Source: Angomonas ambiguus
Taxonomy: Eukaryota > Euglenozoa > Kinetoplastea > Trypanosomatida > Trypanosomatidae
Reading direction: 5' to 3'
Length of the DNA stretch: 64,000 nt
Assembly: GCA_019695575.1 (NCBI GenBank)
Contig: JADNSB010000033.1
Location: 1 to 64,000, forward strand
This document shows, piece after piece, positions 38,420 through 47,440 of the stretch. Position numbers and translations under genes: made by a program. The notes under the pieces were generated by a model. That model did no database searches and was not told where the DNA came from. It saw only the letters and a list, made by a program, of their open reading frames with translations. Numbering within the stretch: position 1 is the stretch's first letter; the number at the start of each line of letters is the position of its first letter.

Positions 38420-39283
38420 TTAAAGTCCTTTAAGGAGTGCCTCTCTGAACTCTGCCGCCATCCCCGACCACTGTTCCAGGATGGAGAGTAGTACTGTCGG
38501 TTGAAGAGGGATAGGGGAGTACAGCTGCACGTCCACTACACTGTCGTACTCATCCACGGCGACGGTGGCGCCTGTCTCACAGATAAATTCCTCAATGGCA
38601 TTAGGGTCGGCGACCAAACGCATCTCTCCGGCCTCTTTGCTGATGTGTACTCCATAGGAGCCCGCGACGGGTGTGCGGCGGAGCTCCACTGGGATCGCCT
38701 CTACGCTTTCTCCGTTGGGCAGTCGTGCCTTTGGTAGAACTAGGCCATGAAGCGCCGCTACCGCCGCATGCAGGCACGCCGCTCGCAGCCCGCCGTCCAC
38801 GTGAAGGCACGTCAGCGTAACCGTAAGGACCCAACACGCCTCCCCCTCTAACACGCACAGTTTCTCCATATCCAAACAGCTAGTCAGTATCTCCCGCACG
38901 TACCCCTCCGCCACACGGAGCGGCATCTCCTCCTGCTGACTAGAGAGAACCTGTCCTCGGCTGAAGAGACCACCGCCTTCCATGCGACTCATCAACAGAG
39001 GCGCTGTGACGTGTATATTCAGTCGTCCCTGGCGAGGTGCGTCAGGCCACGGGGGACCGAACACGCCGTGCACGGCCGCGTTGACACAGCGCCCACTATC
39101 GTCCGTGAACAGCACCGAAGATAGCAATCCGTCCCCCTCCGTGTACACCTCTCGCACCACCTGTGGGGAGCGGACCGCGCCCAATGACCGCCCATCTAGC
39201 CGCTTCTTCTGGGCTAGCTGATCCACCGCATAATCGGCGTACGACCGCAACTCTACCGAACCAGTATCAGGGAGGAGCGACAT
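38420..39283 (-). CDS. RRP43: Exosome RNase PH-like ring subunit (RRP43 type)
   Basis: 287 residues, single RNase PH-like domain. Landmarks: KKRLDGRSLGAVR (28-40), matching the RPDGRxxxExR start of exosome PH proteins; VNAAVHGVFGPPWPDAPRQGRLNIHVTAPLL in the middle; GEACWVLTVTLTCLHVDGGLRAACLHAAVAALHG, and a late VADPNAIEE. Order and spacing fit RRP43/EXOSC8 best, with RRP42 and RRP45 as alternatives. Eukaryotic PH-ring subunits are catalytically inactive and form the hexameric channel of the nuclear and cytoplasmic exosome. The six ring proteins of trypanosomes are known biochemically. Confidence 0.78.
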   Translation of the reverse strand: MSLLPDTGSVELRSYADYAVDQLAQKKRLDGRSLGAVRSPQVVREVYTEGDGLLSSVLFTDDSGRCVNAAVHGVFGPPWPDAPRQGRLNIHVTAPLLMSRMEGGGLFSRGQVLSSQQEEMPLRVAEGYVREILTSCLDMEKLCVLEGEACWVLTVTLTCLHVDGGLRAACLHAAVAALHGLVLPKARLPNGESVEAIPVELRRTPVAGSYGVHISKEAGEMRLVADPNAIEEFICETGATVAVDEYDSVVDVQLYSPIPLQPTVLLSILEQWSGMAAEFREALLKGL

Positions 39284-40065
39284 TTCTAATGTTTCTAACC
39301 ACTATTTATTTATTGAAGAACTTTACTCGTAGTATTATTCTTAAAGATATGCGGATTGGTAATCTTTCGACGGTAAAGGGGGGAAAAGAAAAAGTGGGAG
39401 AGAAAAAAGGGACCGATATGAACAAGAAAATAGAAAAAAAAACAAGTTGACATTAGAAAAAAAAAAAAACAAGTTTCTCGTCGTCACTACCCTTTGTATT
39501 TCTCTTGATAAGACATTGTAATGCTGAAAGTGATGCATGAAGAACAGCCAATCTTCTCAATATAGTTGTGGTTGTTATTACTGTTGTGTGTGCTCGTTTT
39601 CTTTTTTTTTTTTGATTACTAATGATATTTTAGAAAAAAAAAACATGAATAAAAAAATAAAAATGAAGTATAATAGTATATTTGAACAAAAATAAAGAAA
39701 AAAAGGATTCACCACCCCAACACTGGTATCATTCTTTTGATTCTAATTAATATGTTTTATTTTTATTTTTATTTTATTTTTTGATATTTCTCTACGTTCC
39801 TTACCACTTTGACGGTCTATCAAAGTTTGGAATTCCACTCCTATAGGTGTGTGCGATACAGCCACAAACAACAACAACAACAGCACACACACACACACAG
39901 AAAAAAAAAAAAAAGCTAATTGAATAAAGATACAGAATGGACCCTAAAAAAAACGATGAGAATAGAAGAGAAGTGGGGGAGGAGGGACTAGAATATCTAT
40001 CGATACAGTTCTGAAAATGAGTGGTGGTTGACGTTGGATTATTATTATTCCTTGGTTGTTTCTTC
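39284..40065 (-). other. Long AT-rich spacer (780 bases)
   Basis: No gene. It contains A-runs at 39459-39470 and 39901-39914, a T-run near 39602-39613, a (TTTTA)n stretch at 39754-39780, and (CAA)n/(CA)n runs at 39865-39899. The coding-strand T-runs fit splice signals for the RRP43-like gene. The repeats sit in the 3' UTR side of the C2HC gene's leader. Confidence 0.45.
39865..39900. repeat. (CAA)n then (CA)n repeat
   Basis: About five CAA units followed by nine CA units and a run of A. Non-coding. Confidence 0.8.
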
Positions 40066-41688
40066 TCAAGCCGCTACCTTGGTGCCACAAGAAGGGCAGA
40101 AGCGACAGTCAATACCAGCAATCTTATTTCCACAACTACCGCAAAACTTTGGAGCGGGTCCCGCCGAGGTAACGGATTTACGAGGCGTAGACTTTTTCGG
40201 TGCCGCCTTCATCGGAGACTGTTTCTTTACGGCTGGCTGTGGTTTATTACGCTCGATACACACCTCTTCGTGCTTGCCCACACGGTCCGGGTTAAACTTT
40301 CGTCCACAGTACTGACAAGGTGTCAATTGACTCTCCTGCGCCTGCTGCTCCAGCTTAAACCTGGACTGCACATTCTTGAACCTAGATACGTTGTTGAGAG
40401 CAATCTTCTTACCACTACCCTCCCCGAACTCCTCCGTCTCTGGTGGGTACTCTTCACTGCCGGTGGCAGAGGCCGCGTTGGCCGACGTTCGCCGGGCGGG
40501 AGGAGGCGCGCTAGTAGTGGCCGCCGTGTTGGTGTTATTCGTATGAGAGAGGCTGGTGTTGCTCTGACCGAGTCCCCCCGTGCCGACCGTACTTCCCTCT
40601 GCCGACTCTGTGGGGAGACTACGGGACAAGCTACGCTGGCTGACCTTCTCCTCCCTCCTCTCCTCCGTGCGTGGTAGAGAGTTGGTGGGTTCCATGGCGG
40701 CCGGTCGAGAGGGCGAGCTCGACTCCTGCTCCGCCTCCTCTTGCACCGTCTGAGACATGGAGGAACGACGGCCCTGTATGACCGACGGCGGCATGACGGG
40801 TTCCTCCTCGAATTGAACCTCGCTGCTATCCTCATCACTGTCCTTTGCGCCCGGTACGGGGACCTTTCGAGCCTGAGACGGCCGCTTGCTCACGGCCTTG
40901 GCGGGGGCACTCTTGCTCTTACCGCCGCCCACGCCTGGAGGTACACTATCCTCGCCCGCCTCCTCCGGTAGCGCGTAGCTCCCCGAGGCTTTGATGGGCT
41001 GCTCCTCTCCTGGGGCCGCGGAGGTGGACGGTCGGGCAGCACTGGGGGACTTGGCAACCAGCGCCTTCTCCTGAGGAGGAGGAGTGCTCTTGGCGGCGGC
41101 AGCGGAGGCGGTGGAGGGCCGTGCGACGGGTTTAGCGGTCGCCCCAGGCTTGCAGCTTCTCAAGTGTACCTGCAGACGGTCCGGCAGAAAGGTACGACCG
41201 CAGTTCGGGCAGGGCGATAGGGCGTTCTGGGAGAAGGCCTCCATCTGCGCTTGGTTGTAGGCATCGGTGTACTGCGCCTTCTTGCCTTTCCCGGCGGGCA
41301 TAGCGGCCGCACCTGGGGGAGCGTTAGGGTCCATTCCCTTTTCCTTCATGCGCTTCTCGTGTGTTTCTGGATCCACCGGCTTCGGGCCGCGGGTGGCCGG
41401 GTCGCCTCTCTCCCACTCTATCATCTTCTTCAGATAGCACTGTGGTCGGTGAAAGGAGATACTAGAGTGCCCAAACTGACGCCCGCAGAGGTAACAAAAG
41501 ATAAAGTTGGGGCCAGTGCTGGAGCGTGGGGTGGATCCACCTTTTTTCTTGGTGGACTTCTTCCCCGGGGTGTCAGCCGGTCGTGCCTTACGCCGCTCCT
41601 TCTCCAACAGCTCCTGCAGACCTCTAGCGACAATAAGGTCTGGGTCGTCCGGTTTCTCCGGGGAGGCACCACTACGACGTGCGGACAT
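40066..41688 (-). CDS. Protein with three C2HC fingers and a C-terminal zinc ribbon
   Basis: 540 residues from the ATG at 41688 (the in-frame sequence above it is leader-like). Fingers of ZNF474/ZC2HC1 type: FCYLCGRQF-x5-SFHRPQC near 56-75, PCPNCGRTFLPDRLQVHLRSC near 153-174, and PCQYCGRKFNPDRVGKHEEVC near 462-482. Each is C-x2-C-x12-H-x3/5-C. The last 25 residues form a CGSC-x11-CPSC ribbon. In between is an Ala/Pro/Ser-rich disordered region. ZC2HC1 proteins are widespread in ciliated organisms; in kinetoplastids, basal body or flagellar location would be plausible but is inference. The ribbon matches that of the protein at 10200-11900. Confidence 0.78.
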   Translation of the reverse strand: MSARRSGASPEKPDDPDLIVARGLQELLEKERRKARPADTPGKKSTKKKGGSTPRSSTGPNFIFCYLCGRQFGHSSISFHRPQCYLKKMIEWERGDPATRGPKPVDPETHEKRMKEKGMDPNAPPGAAAMPAGKGKKAQYTDAYNQAQMEAFSQNALSPCPNCGRTFLPDRLQVHLRSCKPGATAKPVARPSTASAAAAKSTPPPQEKALVAKSPSAARPSTSAAPGEEQPIKASGSYALPEEAGEDSVPPGVGGGKSKSAPAKAVSKRPSQARKVPVPGAKDSDEDSSEVQFEEEPVMPPSVIQGRRSSMSQTVQEEAEQESSSPSRPAAMEPTNSLPRTEERREEKVSQRSLSRSLPTESAEGSTVGTGGLGQSNTSLSHTNNTNTAATTSAPPPARRTSANAASATGSEEYPPETEEFGEGSGKKIALNNVSRFKNVQSRFKLEQQAQESQLTPCQYCGRKFNPDRVGKHEEVCIERNKPQPAVKKQSPMKAAPKKSTPRKSVTSAGPAPKFCGSCGNKIAGIDCRFCPSCGTKVAA

Positions 41689-42125
41689 GAATAGTACTAC
41701 CGAAGGGTTAACGGAATAGAGAACCGAATAAACAAATTTAGCAAAAAGAGGAAAAAGGGGGGAATACACTAAATGAAATTCAACGATACTTTTTTTATTT
41801 TTCTTTCAGGACAAAAAAAAAAAAGCGGGAAAAGAGAAGAAAAAGATTAACTGAATAAAGAAGAAGTACTGTAAAAATGAAACCGCAGAAAGAACCAATA
41901 AAAAACGGAACAAAAAAAAAAAAAAAAACATTCAGGAATATGCCGATAAATTCGTTCAAATATATAATAATTTTTTTTTTATAATGCTTCCGTTATAAAA
42001 TATTCTCATCGTCGTAGAGCAAATAAACAAACAATGGAAAAAAAGAAAAAGTGTAACTCCAACTTCTGATGCGAGAACGATGAGACGCTCTCTCCTTCAG
42101 AGGATTGGTGGAGACCTTTCTGTAC

Positions 42126-42161
<36 letters not shown>

Positions 42162-42164
42162 TTT
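41689..42164 (-). other. Spacer with poly-A runs and a (TA)n tract
   Basis: About 475 bases. A-runs at 41813-41823 and 41912-41927 on the plus strand, and a (TA)n tract of about 35 bases at 42126-42160 just beyond the stop codon of the 98-residue gene. No gene. Confidence 0.45.
42126..42160. repeat. (TA)n microsatellite
   Basis: About 17 TA units immediately 3' of the stop codon of the 98-residue gene, hence in its 3' UTR. Confidence 0.9.
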
Positions 42165-42461
42165 TTATTTCTTCTTCTTTAGTAAGTGCTTCGGGATGTA
42201 GGGCTCCACGCCTCCCATCAGTACTGTGTCGATCTCTCGATCGGTAAAGATGTGGTGTTTGAACCGAGGGGGGAGATCCTCAAAACTGTCTACCACCGTC
42301 CTCTCCGGCTCCCCTCGTACGCCCTTTGATGCTGCAAAAGCAGCCGTACCGTTACGTACACTCACCTTCGCAGAAGGGGGCGGGGGGGACCCTCCACTCT
42401 TCGCCAACGCATAGGTAAAGCGAATCAGTGGAGTGTGGCGGACTATACGGGTGGAGAACAT
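42165..42461 (-). CDS. Small mitochondrial protein, unknown family
   Basis: 98 residues with a presequence-like start (MFSTRIVRHTPLIRFTYALAKSG). The second half DLPPRFKHHIFTDREIDTVLMGG and a Lys-rich end (PKHLLKKKK) look conserved and folded. Basic charge, size and targeting suggest a mitoribosomal or respiratory-complex component specific to kinetoplastids. It is flanked closely on both sides by (TA)n tracts, one in each UTR. Coding potential is supported by GC-rich codons against AT-rich flanks. Confidence 0.62.
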   Translation of the reverse strand: MFSTRIVRHTPLIRFTYALAKSGGSPPPPSAKVSVRNGTAAFAASKGVRGEPERTVVDSFEDLPPRFKHHIFTDREIDTVLMGGVEPYIPKHLLKKKK

Positions 42462-42478
42462 GGCAGTAAATATAAATA

Positions 42479-42482
<4 letters not shown>

Positions 42483-42509
<27 letters not shown>

Positions 42510-42510
42510 C
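42483..42510. repeat. (TA)n microsatellite
   Basis: About 13 TA units 22 bases upstream of the ATG at 42461; with the tract at 42126-42160 it brackets the 98-residue gene. Confidence 0.9.
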
Positions 42511-42737
42511 TTATTTATTTATTAAGTGAATAATGAATAATTAGAATAAAGGAAAAAGAGAAACTCGATAAAATCAGGAAAATTTTTTCTGCTTATTATT
42601 ATTATGTAGAGGAAGAAAAAAAAGGAGAGAAAGAGAATAAAGAAATCGGAAATATATATATATATACATACACAAAGTCAGAATTGACAGTTAAAAAAAA
42701 AAAAATTAAGTAAGGTAAGCAACCGAAGCGGGTGGGT

Positions 42738-44462
42738 TCACACCCGCAGCACCATTATGACATAAGAGACGTAGGCAGCCGACAGCACATCCACGTCAAT
42801 AATTCCAGCCTCTATGGACTTTATAGTTTCTCCACTCCTCACCTCACAATACACTTGCTCCTTGACGTCCTTCAGAAAAGATTCCGTTTCAGTAGGCACT
42901 CCCTCCCAGGCCACCTCTACCATTACAACCTTACGTGTTACACGACCCGCACTGTGGGCAGTCAAATAGGACCGAAATGCCTTTCGATTTTCCTCTTTAT
43001 CGGAGGAGAGAAACAGAAACACACATGGCACCTCGGTGTCGGATGCAGTAGGCGGTGGTGGCGGCCCTGTCAGGGCGGTTCGGAGTACGGTGGAGAAGGC
43101 AGTGGAGAGAAGCAGTCGGCCGGCGGGTCCGTGGGAAAGGGAGGTGGGGCTGCAGGACTCTCTGCGAGCCCCCGAGTAGCGCTCGAGAAGGGCTTTGAGA
43201 GTCGAGGAAAACGGGGTGGTTTCAGCAGGCGTCAACACTCGCCAACGCTTCAGAGGCTCATTACCGCCCTCCTCTCCCAGTACGACCGTGAAGAGGAGGG
43301 AGACGCATGCCTCAAGAGAGGTGTGGTGACGGAAGAGAGAGTTTAACGGCCACTCCACCCGGTCCTCCGATTGCTGCGCGGCGTGGAGCAGAAAACTGTG
43401 AACATTCGGTACCGTTGCACGTACCTCTCCGGTCGGCCACGCGCACGGAAGCGTTCGCCACCCTGCCGCCGTGTACTCCTCCAGAGAAAGGTCTCGTTGC
43501 AGTCTAGGGTGCAGTCGCTCTGCAGTACGCTCCTCCAGAAATACCACATCCACCGCAATACGGGGTAAGAGAGGGGCGGCTAGCTCCACCATCTGCAGAA
43601 GGTGCTGCTCCTCCACCGAGAGCACACCGGCAGGATGTGAAGGGGTGCAGAGAGGACTCTGAGGACCATCACGGGGGACATTCTTTTCCATTGCCACGGT
43701 GACGGTCAGTCCACTATCGGTCTGTACTACAAACGCACCCCTCAGCGCACGGCGAGCACTGGTGGGGAGCGCACTCGCCCACTCCGTCAGTCGCAGCAGT
43801 AACCGCTTCTGCTCGAGGGTAAGCAGTAGGCACTGTGGGGTTGGCTGGGGGAAGATGCGAAACCCACCCTCCGTCTCCTCACTCCCGTAGGTAAAGTACA
43901 CTTCTTGCAGTCGGTGGAGGGTGACAGGCACGGTGTAGGGGGGCTGCAGCACCACAGGCACCGAGTACTGACGACCGATACCGCTCGACTGAAGGGCGGA
44001 GCGCAGACTGGCACCCTTTATAGAGCTACTACGGTGCTCGGAAGCGGGTTGGGGGAGGGCGTGTACCGCCATCCAAGGGCACCGCCGGCACTCCCCGGAC
44101 ACCGCGTGTGGGCAAGGTAGCGGACGGAGGGACCGGGGTAGGTGACTCCCTCCCTTCTGCTTTACCCTAGACAGCTCATAAGAGATCCCCTTCGACTGTG
44201 TCAGTCCATTAAAGTGTTTCCCGCTCGTTCGCCAAGTAGTGTCGGCGGGCACTCCCATCAGCAGAGCCCGTCGCTGTCGCTGTATCACAGGGGGGGCCGC
44301 TCCTTCTCTCTCGACGAGGGCTACCGTGCACGCACATCCGAAAGGGTTCATGTGGTTTCCTTTCACTAGAGTGAAGCGAGAGAGGGATGGGTGGCCGTTG
44401 GAGGCAGGACCAGACCCTTCACCGGAGCTAGAGAGCAACTTACGGACATATTTCTTCAGCAT
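42738..44462 (-). CDS. Protein with TrmA/RlmD-like Fe-S cysteine cluster, degenerate
   Basis: 574 residues. Residues 41-60 (FGCACTVALVERE) could be a TRAM-like strand region. A cluster CPHAVSGECRRCPWMAVHAL (117-136; Cys117, Cys125, Cys128) resembles the C-x5-CGGCxLQHL iron-sulfur motif of the uracil-5-methyltransferases TrmA and RlmD. Later motifs of that family, DLYCGxGxF for SAM and the catalytic Cys in SCNPxT, are not visible. The C-terminal part is helical and not recognised. It may be a degenerate RNA methyltransferase, or the cysteine cluster may be chance. N-terminus is basic, possibly mitochondrial. Confidence 0.4.
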   Translation of the reverse strand: MLKKYVRKLLSSSGEGSGPASNGHPSLSRFTLVKGNHMNPFGCACTVALVEREGAAPPVIQRQRRALLMGVPADTTWRTSGKHFNGLTQSKGISYELSRVKQKGGSHLPRSLRPLPCPHAVSGECRRCPWMAVHALPQPASEHRSSSIKGASLRSALQSSGIGRQYSVPVVLQPPYTVPVTLHRLQEVYFTYGSEETEGGFRIFPQPTPQCLLLTLEQKRLLLRLTEWASALPTSARRALRGAFVVQTDSGLTVTVAMEKNVPRDGPQSPLCTPSHPAGVLSVEEQHLLQMVELAAPLLPRIAVDVVFLEERTAERLHPRLQRDLSLEEYTAAGWRTLPCAWPTGEVRATVPNVHSFLLHAAQQSEDRVEWPLNSLFRHHTSLEACVSLLFTVVLGEEGGNEPLKRWRVLTPAETTPFSSTLKALLERYSGARRESCSPTSLSHGPAGRLLLSTAFSTVLRTALTGPPPPPTASDTEVPCVFLFLSSDKEENRKAFRSYLTAHSAGRVTRKVVMVEVAWEGVPTETESFLKDVKEQVYCEVRSGETIKSIEAGIIDVDVLSAAYVSYVIMVLRV

Positions 44463-44795
44463 GAATGTGCTTTATTTTATTTTTTAATTACAACGCACAA
44501 AAAAAGGTAAAGAGGGAGGGGATGGAGTAGTTAAAGGATAGCATTTTTTAATTTACTTATTTTCACATTTCTTTCACCGTTACACTCATTTTCATTACGC
44601 CATAAACTCGAGAAAAAAAAAATAAGAGAAAAAAAACAGATTCTATAGTGGTGTGTTCATCTAATTTCATAATATTTAGTAACATCTGGTGCTCTATCCC
44701 GTCCGACAACCATCGTATTCGATTTTTGATTGGTTGCCTTATGAATTATTATTATTCTTTTTTTTTTTCTATCGTATTTTTTTTTTAATATTCAG
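44463..44795 (-). other. Spacer, no gene seen
   Basis: About 330 bases of A/T-rich sequence. On the coding strand T-runs near 44501 and 44612 sit upstream of nothing recognisable; they are likely 3' UTR of the FAM161-like gene's neighbour. No tRNA or repeat. Confidence 0.35.
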
Positions 44796-47078
44796 TTAAA
44801 TCCCACTGGAGTCAGAAGAGCTATCGGACTCAAAGTCGCTATCGGAGTCACTACTGTCTTTCTTCTCTACAGTAAAGCTAATAGACGAGCCCCCACTACC
44901 GCTACTGGAGGAGCTGGACCGCTCGAAGGTGTCGCTGCTGGAACCGCTCTTGGAGCTCCTGCTGGCGCTACCGGAGGGGGCCGCATTGCCGGTGGACTCC
45001 CCATCCCCTCCCGGCCGTGCGGCTAGTATTTCTTTAATAGTAACATTGTCTAGGCCAGAGTCTTTGAGAATTTGTATAATATTTTCCTCCGCCTCCGCGC
45101 GTACTTTAGTCATCTCGTTCAGCTCATTGGGCTCAGAGAAGATGGGTGGCAACCGTGCCACCTTCTCCTTCATCTCTGCTAACCGTTGACGAGCGACCCT
45201 TTCATTCTCCTTGGCCGAACGTTTTAGCTCCTTCACCCGTTCGGCCAACCGTGCCTCAAAGAGGGCATGGTTATCGGTGAGGTAGGGCTGTAGCCGCCGG
45301 GCCACCTCTCTCTCCCGCTCCTCTCGTGCCTCTCTCTCCAGGTCCGCCTCACTAGGGCCGGCATCCCTGAGGTACCGTGCGTAGATGGCTTCGGTACGGA
45401 GCGCGTGGGCACGTGTTCCTGGGGGAGGGACCTTCCTCTCCGCTTTAGCTCCCTCCTCCTTCTTTTCCGTGTCGGGGGCGGGAGCCGATTTGCTCCGCTT
45501 GATCACCACTGCCGCCGCCGGGGACGGCCCACGGACGGCGCGACTGACAAACTTCTTTTTAATTTTATTCTCCTCTCTCTCCGAGGGAGTGAGCTCAAAC
45601 GGTTTGGCTGTGGTGGTGGGTTTCTTCTTTTTACGTTCTAATAAAGACGCCTTGTGTTCAGCCCAGAGCAGCTCATAATTGGGGACACCTGGCTTTACTT
45701 TTGGTTTAAACGTACACTCTGGGTTCGGCGGTGGGATTTCCTCCTTCTTCTTTTTCTTCTTTTCCTTCTCCTCTTCCTCCTCCTTCTTCTTTTTTTCCTC
45801 CTCGGTCAGGGCGGCGGTACCGTCGGTAGGAAGGGGAGGAGGGGGAGGAGGCACCTGAGAGGTGGGCTGTCCGGTAATGGGATCGAAGAGCGGAGGAGGC
45901 GGCAGGGTAGGGTACGGGCTGGTGGTGGTATTGTGGTACTGATAAGGGGAGGGGAGGCCGAGACCGCCCACCTCCTGGCCCGGTGGTGGAGGCAGCGGAA
46001 GACCGCCGAGGGGTGCGGGGGAGGGATTCCAGGGATCTGGGTTAGGAACGGCACTTTGAAGCAGCGCGTTAGGGTCCCCGCCCACCCCGAACTGCCCCGT
46101 GGTCGGGTTGGGCTGGTTGAGGTTCTTTAGATATTCATTGGCGTCCATCGGCGGTGGTACCGACCGCAGTGGCATCACTTTTTTATAGTGTTCATCCGAT
46201 TCCTTTTTCAACTGATCGGCGTAAAACTTTATCCGTTCCCGACGAATCATTTCATGATCCCGCAATGCCGGCCACAGCTTCACCTTCACTTCCAGCGGCA
46301 CTTCCGTGTTAACTCTAGGCTTCGCACTCTGGGCTCTCCTCTTCCTTTTTAGTTCTTTTTCCTCTTCCGCTTTCTCCTTCACGTGCTGTCGGCTTAATAT
46401 CGCTCTACTTTGTTTTAGTTCCTTCGCAGACGCCTTCAAGAAGGCGGCCTCCTCTCTGGCAATGTCGGCACGCTCCTTCGCGACTCGGTACGCTGCCGCC
46501 TTGCGCTCGCACCACTCCTCCACCATCAGATCGTACTTGTTCATAAAAGTAGTCGGAGGGACTGGGCTGCTGTGAAAGGCAGGTGGGGGCTGCGAGGCCT
46601 TTTCCTCCTCCGCCGCCCGCCGCTGTTGTCTTAAGGTCGGGGGACGCATCTTTTCCCGTGTTTCAAACGCAAACGGCTTCGGTTTGAGTCGCTTCTCTCT
46701 TTTTTGTGTGTATTCTTTATGCTGAGTGGAGTAGTACTGTTGCATAGTCTTTCGGGTCTGTTGGTGGTACTGCCGTTGTAGTTTCTCCAAGTGTTCTAGC
46801 CGCTCTCTCAATGAAAGCAGCTGCGACTCCTTCTCTAACCCTCTGACAGTGTTGTTGTCTGCAGGCTGGACTGCGAAAGGGGTAGTGCGCACCTGCGTGA
46901 TACTATGATTACTGTCGTCCTCCTTTGTGTGACGTACATTCATGTTGACGGCGCCCAGCACGACAACGGGGGTTGGACCCGCGGAAGGGCCGCCATGACG
47001 GCGGAGCATCTCCATCAACGCCGTTTCTTCCTTTTTTAGCTCCGCTATCTTGAGCGCCAACGCTTCATTGTCATCCAT
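44796..47078 (-). CDS. Coiled-coil protein with FAM161-like motifs
   Basis: 760 residues, rich in Lys, Glu and Arg. Coiled coil at about 1-27 and 78-115. KPKPFAF at 132-138 and a second AKPFELTPSE near 510 match the family phrase PKPFxFxxxE of FAM161. FHSSPVPPTTF (168-178) matches its FRANPVPxHVY. The middle (about 345-430) is Pro/Gly-rich and the last 60 residues are Ser/Asp-rich. FAM161 proteins bind microtubules at the basal body and centriole inner scaffold. Disordered and helical parts alternate, so identity depends on these short phrases. Confidence 0.52.
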   Translation of the reverse strand: MDDNEALALKIAELKKEETALMEMLRRHGGPSAGPTPVVVLGAVNMNVRHTKEDDSNHSITQVRTTPFAVQPADNNTVRGLEKESQLLSLRERLEHLEKLQRQYHQQTRKTMQQYYSTQHKEYTQKREKRLKPKPFAFETREKMRPPTLRQQRRAAEEEKASQPPPAFHSSPVPPTTFMNKYDLMVEEWCERKAAAYRVAKERADIAREEAAFLKASAKELKQSRAILSRQHVKEKAEEEKELKRKRRAQSAKPRVNTEVPLEVKVKLWPALRDHEMIRRERIKFYADQLKKESDEHYKKVMPLRSVPPPMDANEYLKNLNQPNPTTGQFGVGGDPNALLQSAVPNPDPWNPSPAPLGGLPLPPPPGQEVGGLGLPSPYQYHNTTTSPYPTLPPPPLFDPITGQPTSQVPPPPPPLPTDGTAALTEEEKKKKEEEEEKEKKKKKKEEIPPPNPECTFKPKVKPGVPNYELLWAEHKASLLERKKKKPTTTAKPFELTPSEREENKIKKKFVSRAVRGPSPAAAVVIKRSKSAPAPDTEKKEEGAKAERKVPPPGTRAHALRTEAIYARYLRDAGPSEADLEREAREEREREVARRLQPYLTDNHALFEARLAERVKELKRSAKENERVARQRLAEMKEKVARLPPIFSEPNELNEMTKVRAEAEENIIQILKDSGLDNVTIKEILAARPGGDGESTGNAAPSGSASRSSKSGSSSDTFERSSSSSSGSGGSSISFTVEKKDSSDSDSDFESDSSSDSSGI

Positions 47079-47440
47079 TGGTTTAGTGAAGTGCTAAATT
47101 AGGGGGGAGAAAGGGGGGGAAGGGGGGGAAGAGGTCCGTATACCTCTATCTATGAGTGTGGGTGTTAAATCTTGGTGCTAGGAGAGAAAAGTTGGAAAAA
47201 GAGGAAAAGTGTTATGATACACAAGTGCTCTCCGGTTGTTATGGTTGTTGTTGTTTTACATTGTTTGTTAGTATTTCCGGTTACAAATAGGTATGCAACA
47301 ATATTTAAAAAAAAAAAAAGCAGCGGTAGCCGTGGACGACGTAACACAACAAATATATACATTTACACAACGTTACATATTTTTCAATTTGGAAGAGTGT
47401 CGGTTGCTTTTCTCTCTATTATTACTATTATTATTTCTTT
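47079..47440 (-). other. Spacer, no gene seen
   Basis: About 360 bases. A plus-strand A-run at 47306-47318 (T-run on the coding strand) lies in the 3' UTR side of the DOP1 gene or the leader of the FAM161-like gene. G-rich stretch at 47101-47131 on the plus strand (C-rich on the coding strand) just upstream of the FAM161-like ATG. No gene. Confidence 0.4.

Noticed and set aside
42126-42510. The TA tracts as ends of a mobile element carrying the 98-residue gene
   Set aside because: Simple dinucleotide tracts of unequal length, no terminal inverted repeats, transposase or target duplication visible.
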